NCBI GenBank assembly: GCA_937892015.1 | Contig: CALAUY010000155.1 | Coordinates: forward strand, 1-8,547 | Reading direction: 5' to 3' | Source: an uncultured Bacteroidales bacterium | GTDB taxonomy: Bacteria > Bacteroidota > Bacteroidia > Bacteroidales > Paludibacteraceae | DNA: 8,547 nucleotides | Made by a program: the position numbers and the translations under genes | Shown here: positions 1 to 6,023 of the stretch, piece after piece | Layout of the letters: each line of letters starts with the position of its first letter | Position numbering within the stretch: position 1 is the first letter of the stretch | The notes under the pieces: generated by a model | The model's database searches: none | Told to the model about the DNA's origin: nothing | The model's input: only the letters and a program-made list of their open reading frames with translations

Positions 1-544
1 AAGCCGTGTCGGCGTAGAGCATCACGAGCGTGTCGGCCTCGGCGAACATCCAGTTGTACACCTCCTGTTGCGAGTCGTACTTAGGCGATGTGGCGAGGTA
101 AGCTTGGCTACGAGGCATGTCGCCGAAAGCATCGGTGGTGAACATCGTCGAGCCCAACATGATTGTTCTGCCCATCAGTACAGCGTTGAGGTTGCCGGCA
201 TCCGTAGCAATCTGGTTCATCTTGTTGATGTTGGCACCCAAGTCGTAGAAATGACGACGCCACATCGGGTGACGGTTGACGCCGAGGAACTCCCAACCTT
301 GACTGTACGGATACGAACCGGTCTGGCTCTTGCCGCCGGTTGTCAATGCTTGCGACAGATAGACACCGTACTCGGCGTGGTCATAACAGAGTTGCGCTGC
401 ATAGAAACAAGCGGTCGGGATGGCCTGGTCCACCGTAATCGTGATGGCCGCGTCCTGGCTCGTGTTGACATCCAAGAAATCTTTACAACCCGACATCAGC
501 AACATTGTTGCTACCAATGGCAAAATATAAAGTACTTTCTTCAT
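1..544 (-). CDS. SusD/RagB-family outer-membrane lipoprotein, N-terminal 181 codons (cut by window edge)
   Basis: This is the surface glycan-binding lipoprotein partner of the SusC-type receptor encoded just upstream; it caps the SusC barrel and captures ligand. The visible part begins MKKVLYILPL and has a lipoprotein signal peptide ending in the lipobox LMSGC, with the acylated cysteine at residue 20, followed by KDFLDVNTS. Further in, the segment FTTDAFGDMPRSQAY matches the (T/L)D-x-(F/Y/W)GD-x-P motif of SusD-like proteins, probably the SusD-like_2 branch. The start at 544 was chosen because an AGGAGGT lies 6 nt upstream; the in-frame ATG at 550 would directly abut that sequence. The gene begins 18 nt after the susC stop, so the two are co-transcribed and probably translationally linked. 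SusD proteins usually run about 500-600 residues, so most of the gene lies left of the window. The family is clear from sequence; the ligand is not. Confidence 0.93.
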   Translation of the reverse strand, partial: MKKVLYILPLVATMLLMSGCKDFLDVNTSQDAAITITVDQAIPTACFYAAQLCYDHAEYGVYLSQALTTGGKSQTGSYPYSQGWEFLGVNRHPMWRRHFYDLGANINKMNQIATDAGNLNAVLMGRTIMLGSTMFTTDAFGDMPRSQAYLATSPKYDSQQEVYNWMFAEADTLVMLYADTA

Positions 545-550
545 AATCAT

Positions 551-557
551 ACCTCCT
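551..557 (-). promoter_or_regulatory. Strong Shine-Dalgarno of the susD-like gene
   Basis: Read on the minus strand this is AGGAGGT, 6 nt before the ATG at 544. It is the only near-perfect, well-spaced Shine-Dalgarno in the window. Bacteroidota usually rely little on this sequence, so its presence in the 18-nt susC-susD gap may keep the lipoprotein translated strongly relative to the receptor. It also decides the start codon. Confidence 0.75.
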
Positions 558-562
558 TATCT

Positions 563-3500
563 TTAGAATGTAGCCGAAAGGCTGATATTATAACTTCGAG
601 TGTTCGGGATCGGACTATTGTCGATGCCGGCCGAACCGGTACCATTGGCCGAGACAGATGCGTTGCAGACCGGGTCGGTGCCGGTGTAACGCGTGAGCAG
701 GAACACATTGTTGCAGGTGAAATTCAGTTTCAGGTCTTTGAAGAATCTCTGGCGCTGCATGAACGGCAAGCGGCAGAAATCATAGCCGAGCGTCACGTAG
801 CTCAGACGGATATACGAGCCATCTTCGATGAAGTTGCTCGACACCTGATAGAAATAGTTGATGATGGTTGTGTAATCCAGCGTTATCGGGCTGGTGTTAG
901 GCTCGTAGTACGTATTGCCCTCGGCATCGGTGTGTTCGGTCACGCCGTTGAAAACAACCTGTCGCCCACGGTACTGTTCCAGCATCTTGCTGTTACCGTT
1001 AGAGATGAGGTTACGCCCCGTCACGTTCAGCACATCGCCGCCGTAGCGACCGTCGAAGAGGAAACTGAACTGCACGCCGTAGATGTTCATGTTGCTCGTA
1101 AGGCCCATGCTGAATTTCGCCTCACGATTACCAATCAAGATGTTCTTGTCCGGGTCAATCTTCGGGTATCCGTGCTCATCCACAATCACCTGCCCATCGG
1201 CATTGCGCAGATAATCCTTGCCGGTCAAGGCCGTGGTACTTCCGCCCATATAAGCTGAAGTGAACACATCGCCGTACTGCACGCCCGTTATCTCGCTCAC
1301 GCTCTCCGGCAGACTCACTACCGTACCGCGGTTGAGGCCGAAGTTAAGACCCATTGTCCACGAGAAATTCTTGCGCTTGAGGATGTCCTGGTCGAGCGTG
1401 AACTCCACGCCCTGGTTGCGTATAGCACCCTCGTTGCGAGTCTGGAGAATATAGCCCGAAGAAGGCGACACACGCACCGTCACAATCTGGTTATCTACTT
1501 TCGTCGAGTAGTACGCCACATCTAAACGCGTCTTGTTGTCGAAGAAACGGATGTCCGTACCTATCTCCCACGAGTAAGACATCTCCGGTGCCAACTCAAG
1601 CGATGCCGACGATGCTGTCGGGTCGATGCCGTAGCCGCCGTCAGGATAAGTACCGAACTGCTTGTATCGACGGTCGTAGAGGTACGATGGTGCATCTTTA
1701 CCTACAACGGCGTAGTTGCCGCGGATCTTCCAGTAGCTGAACCAGTTCTTCTTCGTGTCATTCAACCCCGGAATCAGTTCGCTCAGCGTCACACCTGCCG
1801 TCACGGACGGGTAGAAATACGGGTTGTTGTTAATGGTGGACGACCAATCCCAACGGCCGGTCACCGAGATAGAAGCCAGCCCTTTGTAGTCGCCGCGAAT
1901 CTCACCGAAATAGCCGAACGTACGTTTGCCGGAGTGACTGGCCGTGCGGTCGGTCAAGTACACCTCGTTGGGGTTGGTGTTCGAGAGACTGTACGTACCC
2001 GGGATGATGAAATCGACGCCGTAGTTGCTCATCGAGAAACCCTGACGCATCTTCAGTTCGGTACCGGCCATGAGGTCGATGGAGAAATCTTTCGGCAGTT
2101 CCACTTTATAACTGATGTTCGCACCTGCGGTGAAGAGTTGACTTCTGCCGGATGAGGCACTATAAGCGCCCAACGACGACTTGCTCATGTTGACGATATC
2201 TTCGCTCGTGAGTACCGTATTGAACGGATACTCGTTGGTCATGTAGTCGATATACGCATTGTAGGCTGCCCATTCGGCCGCACTCGCATCCTCTGCCGGC
2301 TTGTTCACCACATCGATAACGTACGAGTCGTCCCAACGCGGAACGGTGTAACTCTCCGACGTGCTCGAACTGGTATCGTAGCTGACGCGCCCTACTATCT
2401 GCAGGTTCTTCACCGGCTTGAAGGTGACGCTTCCGTTGATTACGTTTCGCATGCTACGCGCCGTACCATTGTCGTGGTAGATAGAATAGAGGGGACTGTA
2501 TGTCGAGTTGTATTTCTTCGAATCAGCCAAATACAAGAAGCGCGGATATCCGTTCGCCTCTTCGTAGTTGGTGATATCGTCCGTGATGGGCCACGCATAG
2601 GCACTGCTGACGCCCGATGTAGAGCGGCTCTTGGTATCTGTGAAATTGATGCCCACATTCATCGTCACCCATTTGGCGGGAGTGAAGCTCGCCTTGATGA
2701 GTCCACCGAACTTCTGCTTGTAGTCCTCCGGAACGACGCCGTCGGCTTTGCTCCAGTTGAACGAGGCGTACGCTGTAAACTTATCCGTTCCGCCGTTCAC
2801 CGAGAAATCGTACTTGTGGTAGAACCCTGTCGTGAGGAAGTTACCGATGTTGTCGTAAGGCTGCTCGCCAGGGTTGAGCATCGGACCCCATCCGCCGCTG
2901 GTTTTCTCGCGATAGAAGCCCTGCGACCCCGGGGCGTATGTGCTCTGCAGTTCGGGCACACGCGTCGGAGTGTCCCATTGCCAACTGCCGCTCGCCTTCA
3001 CCTGTATCTTACCCACTTGTCCCTGCTTGGTGGTAATCATGATGACACCATTGGCAGCGTCTTGACCATACAAGGCCGCCGCGGCTGCACCTTTCAGCAC
3101 CGTCACGCTCTCTATATCCGTGGGGTTGATATCCGCCGCAGCTGTACCGCCACCGCTGATGGGCATGCCGTCCAAGATAAACAGCGGCTCGTTGTTCTGC
3201 GATGTGTTGATAGACGCAATACCGCGCACGATAATCTGACTGCCGGCGTTGGGCGAACCCGAACCGGTTGTCACGCTCAGACCCGCCACCTTACCTTGAA
3301 GGGCGTTCACGAAATTGGCGTTGTGGCTCTCCGTCAGGTTCTCCGACGAGATGTTCTGCACGGCGAAATTCATGCGTTTCTTCTCTTGAACCACACCCAT
3401 GGCCGTCACCACCACTTCCTGTACGGCAATGGCATCCGTTGCCAGCACCACGTTCAGCTGACGGCCGGTCACTTTCACCGTCCTCGTTTTCATACCCACA

Positions 3501-3742
3501 TAACTGATCTCTAACGTGGCATTATCCGCCACAGTCAGACTGTAGCGTCCGTCAATGTCCGTTATCGTTCCGTTGGTAGTGCCTTTCTCCAGGACGGATG
3601 CCCCTATCACCGGCTCGTTATCTTCTTGAGATGTCACCACGCCTGACACCGTGATGTTCGCCCAACTCAGGACACTCATCACCATACAGGTCATTAATAG
3701 GACTACTTTCTTCATTATTGTTATTGTATTTGTGTTATTCAT
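563..3742 (-). CDS. SusC/RagA-family TonB-linked outer-membrane receptor
   Basis: This is an outer-membrane beta-barrel that imports glycans or peptides with energy from TonB, in complex with the SusD-like lipoprotein encoded next. From the ATG at 3742 it has 1059 residues, normal for the family. Residues 1-28 form a signal peptide (KKVVLLMTC core, ending VLSWA). Residues about 30-104 form a carboxypeptidase-D regulatory-like domain (VSGVVTSQEDNEPVIGASV, then DIDGRYSL). A TonB-box-like EVVVTAMG lies at 109-116, and the plug spans about 124-244 with the SusC signature IESVTVLKGAAAAALYG followed by AANGVIMITTK. The remainder is barrel, ending in LSATF with the terminal aromatic typical of barrel proteins. 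The start is uncertain: ATG 3742 has GGAGGG 12 nt upstream, which is long, while ATG 3715 (MKKVVLL) gives a compact signal peptide behind an A-rich stretch. The substrate cannot be read from sequence; the kinase and murQ upstream suggest amino-sugar glycans. Confidence 0.95.
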   Translation of the reverse strand: MNNTNTITIMKKVVLLMTCMVMSVLSWANITVSGVVTSQEDNEPVIGASVLEKGTTNGTITDIDGRYSLTVADNATLEISYVGMKTRTVKVTGRQLNVVLATDAIAVQEVVVTAMGVVQEKKRMNFAVQNISSENLTESHNANFVNALQGKVAGLSVTTGSGSPNAGSQIIVRGIASINTSQNNEPLFILDGMPISGGGTAAADINPTDIESVTVLKGAAAAALYGQDAANGVIMITTKQGQVGKIQVKASGSWQWDTPTRVPELQSTYAPGSQGFYREKTSGGWGPMLNPGEQPYDNIGNFLTTGFYHKYDFSVNGGTDKFTAYASFNWSKADGVVPEDYKQKFGGLIKASFTPAKWVTMNVGINFTDTKSRSTSGVSSAYAWPITDDITNYEEANGYPRFLYLADSKKYNSTYSPLYSIYHDNGTARSMRNVINGSVTFKPVKNLQIVGRVSYDTSSSTSESYTVPRWDDSYVIDVVNKPAEDASAAEWAAYNAYIDYMTNEYPFNTVLTSEDIVNMSKSSLGAYSASSGRSQLFTAGANISYKVELPKDFSIDLMAGTELKMRQGFSMSNYGVDFIIPGTYSLSNTNPNEVYLTDRTASHSGKRTFGYFGEIRGDYKGLASISVTGRWDWSSTINNNPYFYPSVTAGVTLSELIPGLNDTKKNWFSYWKIRGNYAVVGKDAPSYLYDRRYKQFGTYPDGGYGIDPTASSASLELAPEMSYSWEIGTDIRFFDNKTRLDVAYYSTKVDNQIVTVRVSPSSGYILQTRNEGAIRNQGVEFTLDQDILKRKNFSWTMGLNFGLNRGTVVSLPESVSEITGVQYGDVFTSAYMGGSTTALTGKDYLRNADGQVIVDEHGYPKIDPDKNILIGNREAKFSMGLTSNMNIYGVQFSFLFDGRYGGDVLNVTGRNLISNGNSKMLEQYRGRQVVFNGVTEHTDAEGNTYYEPNTSPITLDYTTIINYFYQVSSNFIEDGSYIRLSYVTLGYDFCRLPFMQRQRFFKDLKLNFTCNNVFLLTRYTGTDPVCNASVSANGTGSAGIDNSPIPNTRSYNISLSATF

Positions 3743-3754
3743 CTTTCGTTTGTG

Positions 3755-3831
3755 CCCTCCACGCACGAGTGTCGTACCCGTGCGCATGGGCGTGCAAACT
3801 TTTAGTAATCACCGCGTTTACGCACGAGTAC
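3755..3831 (-). promoter_or_regulatory. susC leader with two mutually exclusive hairpins next to a GGAGGG
   Basis: The mRNA leader of susC contains the 10-mer ACTCGTGCGT twice (minus strand, 3829-3820 and 3770-3761), with one complementary segment, GCGCACGGGT, between them (3785-3776). The middle segment can pair with the downstream copy as a 10-bp hairpin with a 5-nt loop (3771-3775), counting two G-U pairs. That hairpin is immediately followed by GGAGGG (3760-3755). It can instead pair with the upstream copy, extended to 12 contiguous pairs (3831-3820 with 3785-3774, two G-U pairs). Only one fold can exist at a time, which is the layout of a translational or processing switch. The pairings are read directly from sequence; a regulatory role is inferred. 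No known riboswitch class is recognised. Confidence 0.45.
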
Positions 3832-3858
3832 CTTTTCGGTCCGTTCAGAAACGCGGTG

Positions 3859-3890
3859 CAAAGTTACAAAAAAAATCTCATTCTACCAAA
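3859..3890 (-). promoter_or_regulatory. Bacteroidota-type promoter for susC-susD
   Basis: On the minus strand a -33 element TTTG (3890-3887) is followed after exactly 20 nt by a -7 element TAACTTTG (3866-3859), matching TAnnTTTG as used by the primary sigma factor of Bacteroidota. Transcription should start near 3850-3856, giving a leader of about 110 nt to ATG 3742. The promoter lies between murQ and susC, so susCD can be expressed separately from the kinase-murQ operon, although no clear terminator isolates it from read-through. Confidence 0.8.
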
Positions 3891-3896
3891 TTTTTG

Positions 3897-3916
3897 AATA
3901 TGTTTTACAACATATT
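3897..3916. promoter_or_regulatory. Perfect 8-bp inverted repeat upstream of the susC promoter
   Basis: The arms AATATGTT (3897-3904) and AACATATT (3909-3916) are perfect complements around a 4-nt spacer. The repeat lies 7 nt upstream of the -33 box of the susC promoter, where an activator or repressor dimer could bind. It also lies 34 nt past the murQ stop, but it is AT-only in most of the stem and has no U-run on the minus strand, so it is a poor intrinsic terminator. The surroundings are very AT-rich, so chance is not excluded. Confidence 0.4.
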
Positions 3917-3950
3917 TTGCAAATTTGTTCTATACTCTGCCGACAGGGTC

Positions 3951-4766
3951 TTACCGTTCTTCTCGATACGCATCTACGGCTTTCTTCACACTACCATGAA
4001 GCAGCAACAGATGTTTGGCCTGTTCGTATTCGAGACCAAGCTCCTCCACAATCATGCGTGTTCCGCGATCCACCAGTTTCTGGTTCGAGAGTTGCATGTT
4101 CACCATCTTGTTGCCCTGCACACGACCCATCTTAATCATCGTGGTCGTGGTAATCATGTTGCAGATAAGTTTCTGCGCCGTACCGCTTTTGAGGCGGGTA
4201 GAACCCGTCACAAACTCAGGACCGACGATGGCCTCGATGGGGATGTCCGCTTCCTTCGACACAGGCGCATCGGGGTTCATCGAGATGCTTGCCGTCAGGA
4301 TACCGTTCTCACGAGCATGGCGCAGAGCCCCCACCACGTAAGGTGTCGTGCCCGAAGCAGCGATACCAATCACCGTGTCGAGTTTGTTGATGCCGCGGTC
4401 TTGAAGCTCTTTCCAACTCTTCTCGGGGTCATCTTCTGCCTTCTCCACGGGATTGCGCAGGGCTGTGTCGCCACCGGCAATCAGTCCCACAACGAACGTG
4501 GGTGGCATGCCGAAAGTGGGAGGTATCTCCGAAGCATCGAGCACGCCAAGACGACCGCTGGTGCCGGCTCCCAGATAGAAGATACGACCGCCCTTTTTCA
4601 TTCGCGGCACAATCGCCTCTACTAACTTGGTTATCTGAGGAATGGCGGCTTTCACTGCCAACGGTACTTTCTGGTCTTCCTCGTTCATCTCAATCAGCAG
4701 TTCTTCCACTGATTTCTTATCCAAATCGTCATGCAGGGACGACTGTTCGGTTATTTTCGAAAACAT
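3951..4766 (-). CDS. murQ: N-acetylmuramic acid 6-phosphate etherase MurQ
   Basis: MurQ cleaves the D-lactyl ether of MurNAc-6-phosphate, giving GlcNAc-6-phosphate and D-lactate, a cytoplasmic step of peptidoglycan recycling and MurNAc catabolism. The 271-residue protein is a single SIS (sugar isomerase) domain of near-usual length, slightly short at the C-terminus. The family signature is intact: RIFYLGAGTSGRLGVLDASE at 61-80, then IPPTFG, and GGDTALRNPVEKAEDD at 98-113. Glu80 and Glu111 fall 31 residues apart, as do the two catalytic glutamates (83 and 114) of E. coli MurQ. GIAASGTTPYVVGAL (134-148) is the second phosphosugar-binding loop. It starts 24 nt after the kinase stop without a recognisable Shine-Dalgarno and is almost certainly co-transcribed with it. 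The function is secure from the motifs. Confidence 0.96.
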   Translation of the reverse strand: MFSKITEQSSLHDDLDKKSVEELLIEMNEEDQKVPLAVKAAIPQITKLVEAIVPRMKKGGRIFYLGAGTSGRLGVLDASEIPPTFGMPPTFVVGLIAGGDTALRNPVEKAEDDPEKSWKELQDRGINKLDTVIGIAASGTTPYVVGALRHARENGILTASISMNPDAPVSKEADIPIEAIVGPEFVTGSTRLKSGTAQKLICNMITTTTMIKMGRVQGNKMVNMQLSNQKLVDRGTRMIVEELGLEYEQAKHLLLLHGSVKKAVDAYREER

Positions 4767-4790
4767 GGTATTATTTTTTAATCCACTGAT

Positions 4791-5636
4791 TTACAGATTA
4801 GCGTAGTACTCCTTCATGCCCTCCATCGGACTCTGAAGAATCTTACCCACCTCGAACCCATTATCTTCCATCACTTTCATGAGGATGTCCTTGTAATAAT
4901 ATGCCACCGAACCGACAAAGCCCACGGGTACTCGCGGATACTGCGGCAAGATGCGCTTTACGAAGTAGTCGAAATGGTCGTACACCAGCTTATAAATCAG
5001 CGGGTTGTCGATGTTGGCAGAACAGAACTTCGAGAACTGTGCCAGATAGCGGTTCGGGAAAGGTTTGCGGTAAACGTTTTCGATAATCTCTGCCGCGCTG
5101 GTGTTGTACTCCGCAAGAAATTTATCTTTCAACTCATCCGAAAGTTGGTTCTTCAGCAGGTCCGACACTAGTCGCTTGCCCAATACGGCCCCCGAGCCCT
5201 CATCGCCTAAGATGAAACCTAAAGCCGGCACGTTCATCTTAATCTCGCCATCCTCGAAAAGGCAACTGTTAGCACCCGTCCCAAGGATGCAGGCCACTCC
5301 TTTACCGTTACCAACCAAACTGATGGCAGCACCCACCATGTCGCTCTGAACCACCACTTTCTGCACTTTCCTAAAACAGCCTTTAATGGCATCCACCACG
5401 TAGGGTGCTTTTTCCGGCGTACAGCCCGCACCGTAGAAATACACAGCCTCTATTTGCCCTACCCACATCAGTCGGGCTAACTGAGGAAGAAGTTGATTGG
5501 AAATGCTGTTTTTCATCGCATCGGATGTCTGAAAAAACGGATTGATGCCATCCGTGAAACACTCCGACGACTGACCACTTTCGGTCATCAAGCACCAATG
5601 AGTCTTAGTGCTTCCACTGTCTGCTATTAGTATCAT
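4791..5636 (-). CDS. BadF/BadG/BcrA/BcrD-type amino-sugar kinase (GlcNAc or MurNAc kinase-like)
   Basis: This 281-residue cytoplasmic kinase of the ASKHA fold is related to N-acetylglucosamine kinases and to the MurK-type kinases that phosphorylate MurNAc and/or GlcNAc. The ATP-site motifs are visible in order: phosphate-1 DSGSTKTHW at 6-14, a candidate catalytic Asp99 in QSDMVGAA, phosphate-2 ILGTGANSC at 117-125, GFILGDEGSGAVLG at 140-153, and the adenosine motif VGFVGSVAYYYKD at 238-250. It is the first gene of an operon with murQ, starting about 65 nt downstream of its promoter. The pairing argues that it supplies MurNAc-6-phosphate to MurQ, as MurK-MurQ pairs do in other bacteria. Whether MurNAc, GlcNAc or both is the substrate cannot be decided from sequence, so no gene symbol is given. 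The start ATG 5636 follows AAAAAGAT rather than a Shine-Dalgarno. Confidence 0.88.
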   Translation of the reverse strand: MILIADSGSTKTHWCLMTESGQSSECFTDGINPFFQTSDAMKNSISNQLLPQLARLMWVGQIEAVYFYGAGCTPEKAPYVVDAIKGCFRKVQKVVVQSDMVGAAISLVGNGKGVACILGTGANSCLFEDGEIKMNVPALGFILGDEGSGAVLGKRLVSDLLKNQLSDELKDKFLAEYNTSAAEIIENVYRKPFPNRYLAQFSKFCSANIDNPLIYKLVYDHFDYFVKRILPQYPRVPVGFVGSVAYYYKDILMKVMEDNGFEVGKILQSPMEGMKEYYANL

Positions 5637-5703
5637 ATCTTTTTAATTTGTGTGTGCGCTTGTGGAGCATGCGTTCTCTACTATTTTGTTTCAAACGCGA
5701 CTG

Positions 5704-5735
5704 CAAAGTTACAACTTATTTTTCATATATCCAAA
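5704..5735 (-). promoter_or_regulatory. Bacteroidota-type promoter for kinase-murQ
   Basis: On the minus strand TTTG (5735-5732) is followed after exactly 20 nt by TAACTTTG (5711-5704). The downstream box with its flanks, TTGTAACTTTGCA, is identical to that of the susC promoter. The expected start near 5696-5700 gives a leader of about 60-65 nt before the kinase ATG. Confidence 0.8.
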
Positions 5736-5741
5736 TTTATT

Positions 5742-5824
5742 GTGCATTTTTTACCTTTTTTTCATCTTTATGGTGCATTTTTTCACCTTTTTGGGGCATT
5801 TTTTCACCATTTTGGTGCATTTTT
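5742..5824. repeat. Degenerate 21-bp direct repeats (GGTGCATTTTTTCACC-like)
   Basis: The core GCATTTTT occurs at 5744, 5775, 5796 and 5817, so the copies are spaced 31, 21 and 21 bp, close to whole helical turns. The second and third units read GGTGCATTTTTTCACC and GGGGCATTTTTTCACC. Each GGTG/CACC pair is also an inverted repeat, and CACCATTTTGGTG (5805-5817) forms another. This could be an array of binding sites on one face of the helix, between the two divergent promoters. The reading frames through this stretch are low-complexity (repeats of phenylalanine and cysteine) and are not credible proteins. Confidence 0.6.
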
Positions 5825-5876
5825 CTTTCAAAAAAGTCTCAAAAATCACCTAAAAAGTATTTTTTTTGCAAAAAAA
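5747..5876. promoter_or_regulatory. Phased A/T tracts, predicted curved DNA
   Basis: Runs of T and then A are centred near 5749, 5759, 5768, 5780, 5790, 5801, 5811, 5822, 5832, 5843, 5854, 5863 and 5873. Spacings run from about 9 to 12.5 bp and average about 10.3 over 124 bp. A-tracts in phase with the helix are the established cause of intrinsic DNA curvature. The block ends just before the operator-like palindrome and the -33 box of the plus-strand promoter, so it may act as an UP-like or nucleoid-protein-binding region. The phasing is read from sequence; the bend is predicted. Confidence 0.6.
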
Positions 5877-5880
5877 GTAC
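5857..5880. promoter_or_regulatory. 24-bp near-palindrome of T7-GC-A7 type
   Basis: The 16-bp core TTTTTTTGCAAAAAAA (5861-5876) is a perfect palindrome. The flanks GTAT and GTAC extend it to 24 bp with one mismatched pair. It abuts the next palindrome at 5881-5892 and lies 8 bp upstream of the -33 box, so it may be a protein-binding site. The composition is low-complexity, so partial chance origin is possible. Confidence 0.4.
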
Positions 5881-5894
5881 GCAAACGTTTGCAT
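5879..5894. promoter_or_regulatory. LacI/PurR-family-like operator overlapping the -33 box
   Basis: ACGCAAACGTTTGCAT contains the perfect 12-bp palindrome GCAAACGTTTGC (5881-5892) with a central CG. It matches 15 of 16 positions of the E. coli PurR operator consensus ACGCAAACGTTTGCGT, recalled from established knowledge, and has the centre typical of LacI-family operators in general. Its right half contains the -33 TTTG (5888-5891) of the plus promoter, the classic position for a repressor that blocks RNA polymerase. In this lineage the likely ligand would be a sugar or purine signal sensed by an unlinked LacI-family protein; no regulator gene is present here. Confidence 0.6.
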
Positions 5895-5919
5895 ATGTCA
5901 AAAAAAAATTGTAATTTTG
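5888..5919 (+). promoter_or_regulatory. Bacteroidota-type promoter for the glycosyltransferase operon
   Basis: TTTG (5888-5891) is followed after exactly 20 nt by TAATTTTG (5912-5919), matching TAnnTTTG. The spacing equals that of the other two promoters in the window. The expected start near 5923-5927 coincides with the first base of a perfect hairpin and leaves a leader of about 225 nt before ATG 6151. It shows that an open frame running in from 5866 is not the true gene start. Confidence 0.82.
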
Positions 5920-5932
5920 CACCGTCTTTTGG

Positions 5933-5989
5933 ATGACCTTGCCAAAAGACACCCCTTCTTCGATGCGTGTGCTCGCGTCGTGGAAGTAA
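5933..5989 (+). CDS. Possible 18-residue leader ORF (uORF1)
   Basis: An ATG in the loop of hairpin H1 opens an 18-codon frame beginning MTLPKDTPSS and ending ASWK, stopping with TAA inside the right arm of H2. It starts only about 8 nt after the predicted transcription start, so it would be almost leaderless. It has no Shine-Dalgarno and no match that I recognise. Its start and stop sit within the leader hairpins, as in translation-sensing leaders, but short frames arise easily by chance. Low confidence. Confidence 0.2.
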   Translation: MTLPKDTPSSMRVLASWK

Positions 5990-6023
5990 GGACAAGAGAA
6001 TTGTGTTTGTTGATTATTTCGCG

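Noticed and set aside
68..1258. 396-codon open frame on the plus strand, antisense to susD and susC
   Set aside because: It crosses the susC-susD boundary, has no domain that I recognise and is rich in His, Arg and Val as expected from the complement of real coding sequence. The minus-strand genes have clear family motifs throughout.
2474..3514. 346-codon plus-strand open frame antisense to the susC plug and barrel
   Set aside because: It is a shadow frame; the opposite strand carries the intact SusC signature and TonB box.
3897..3950. Intrinsic terminator after murQ
   Set aside because: The only hairpin there is AT-rich and lacks a U-run on the minus strand.
3651..4625. 324-codon plus-strand open frame across the susC leader and murQ
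   Set aside because: It runs antisense through a promoter and through intact MurQ motifs and has no recognisable domain.
5648..5936. Three overlapping plus-strand frames with Phe/Cys/Trp repeats
   Set aside because: They are translations of T-rich phased repeats in all three frames, with no support for expression.
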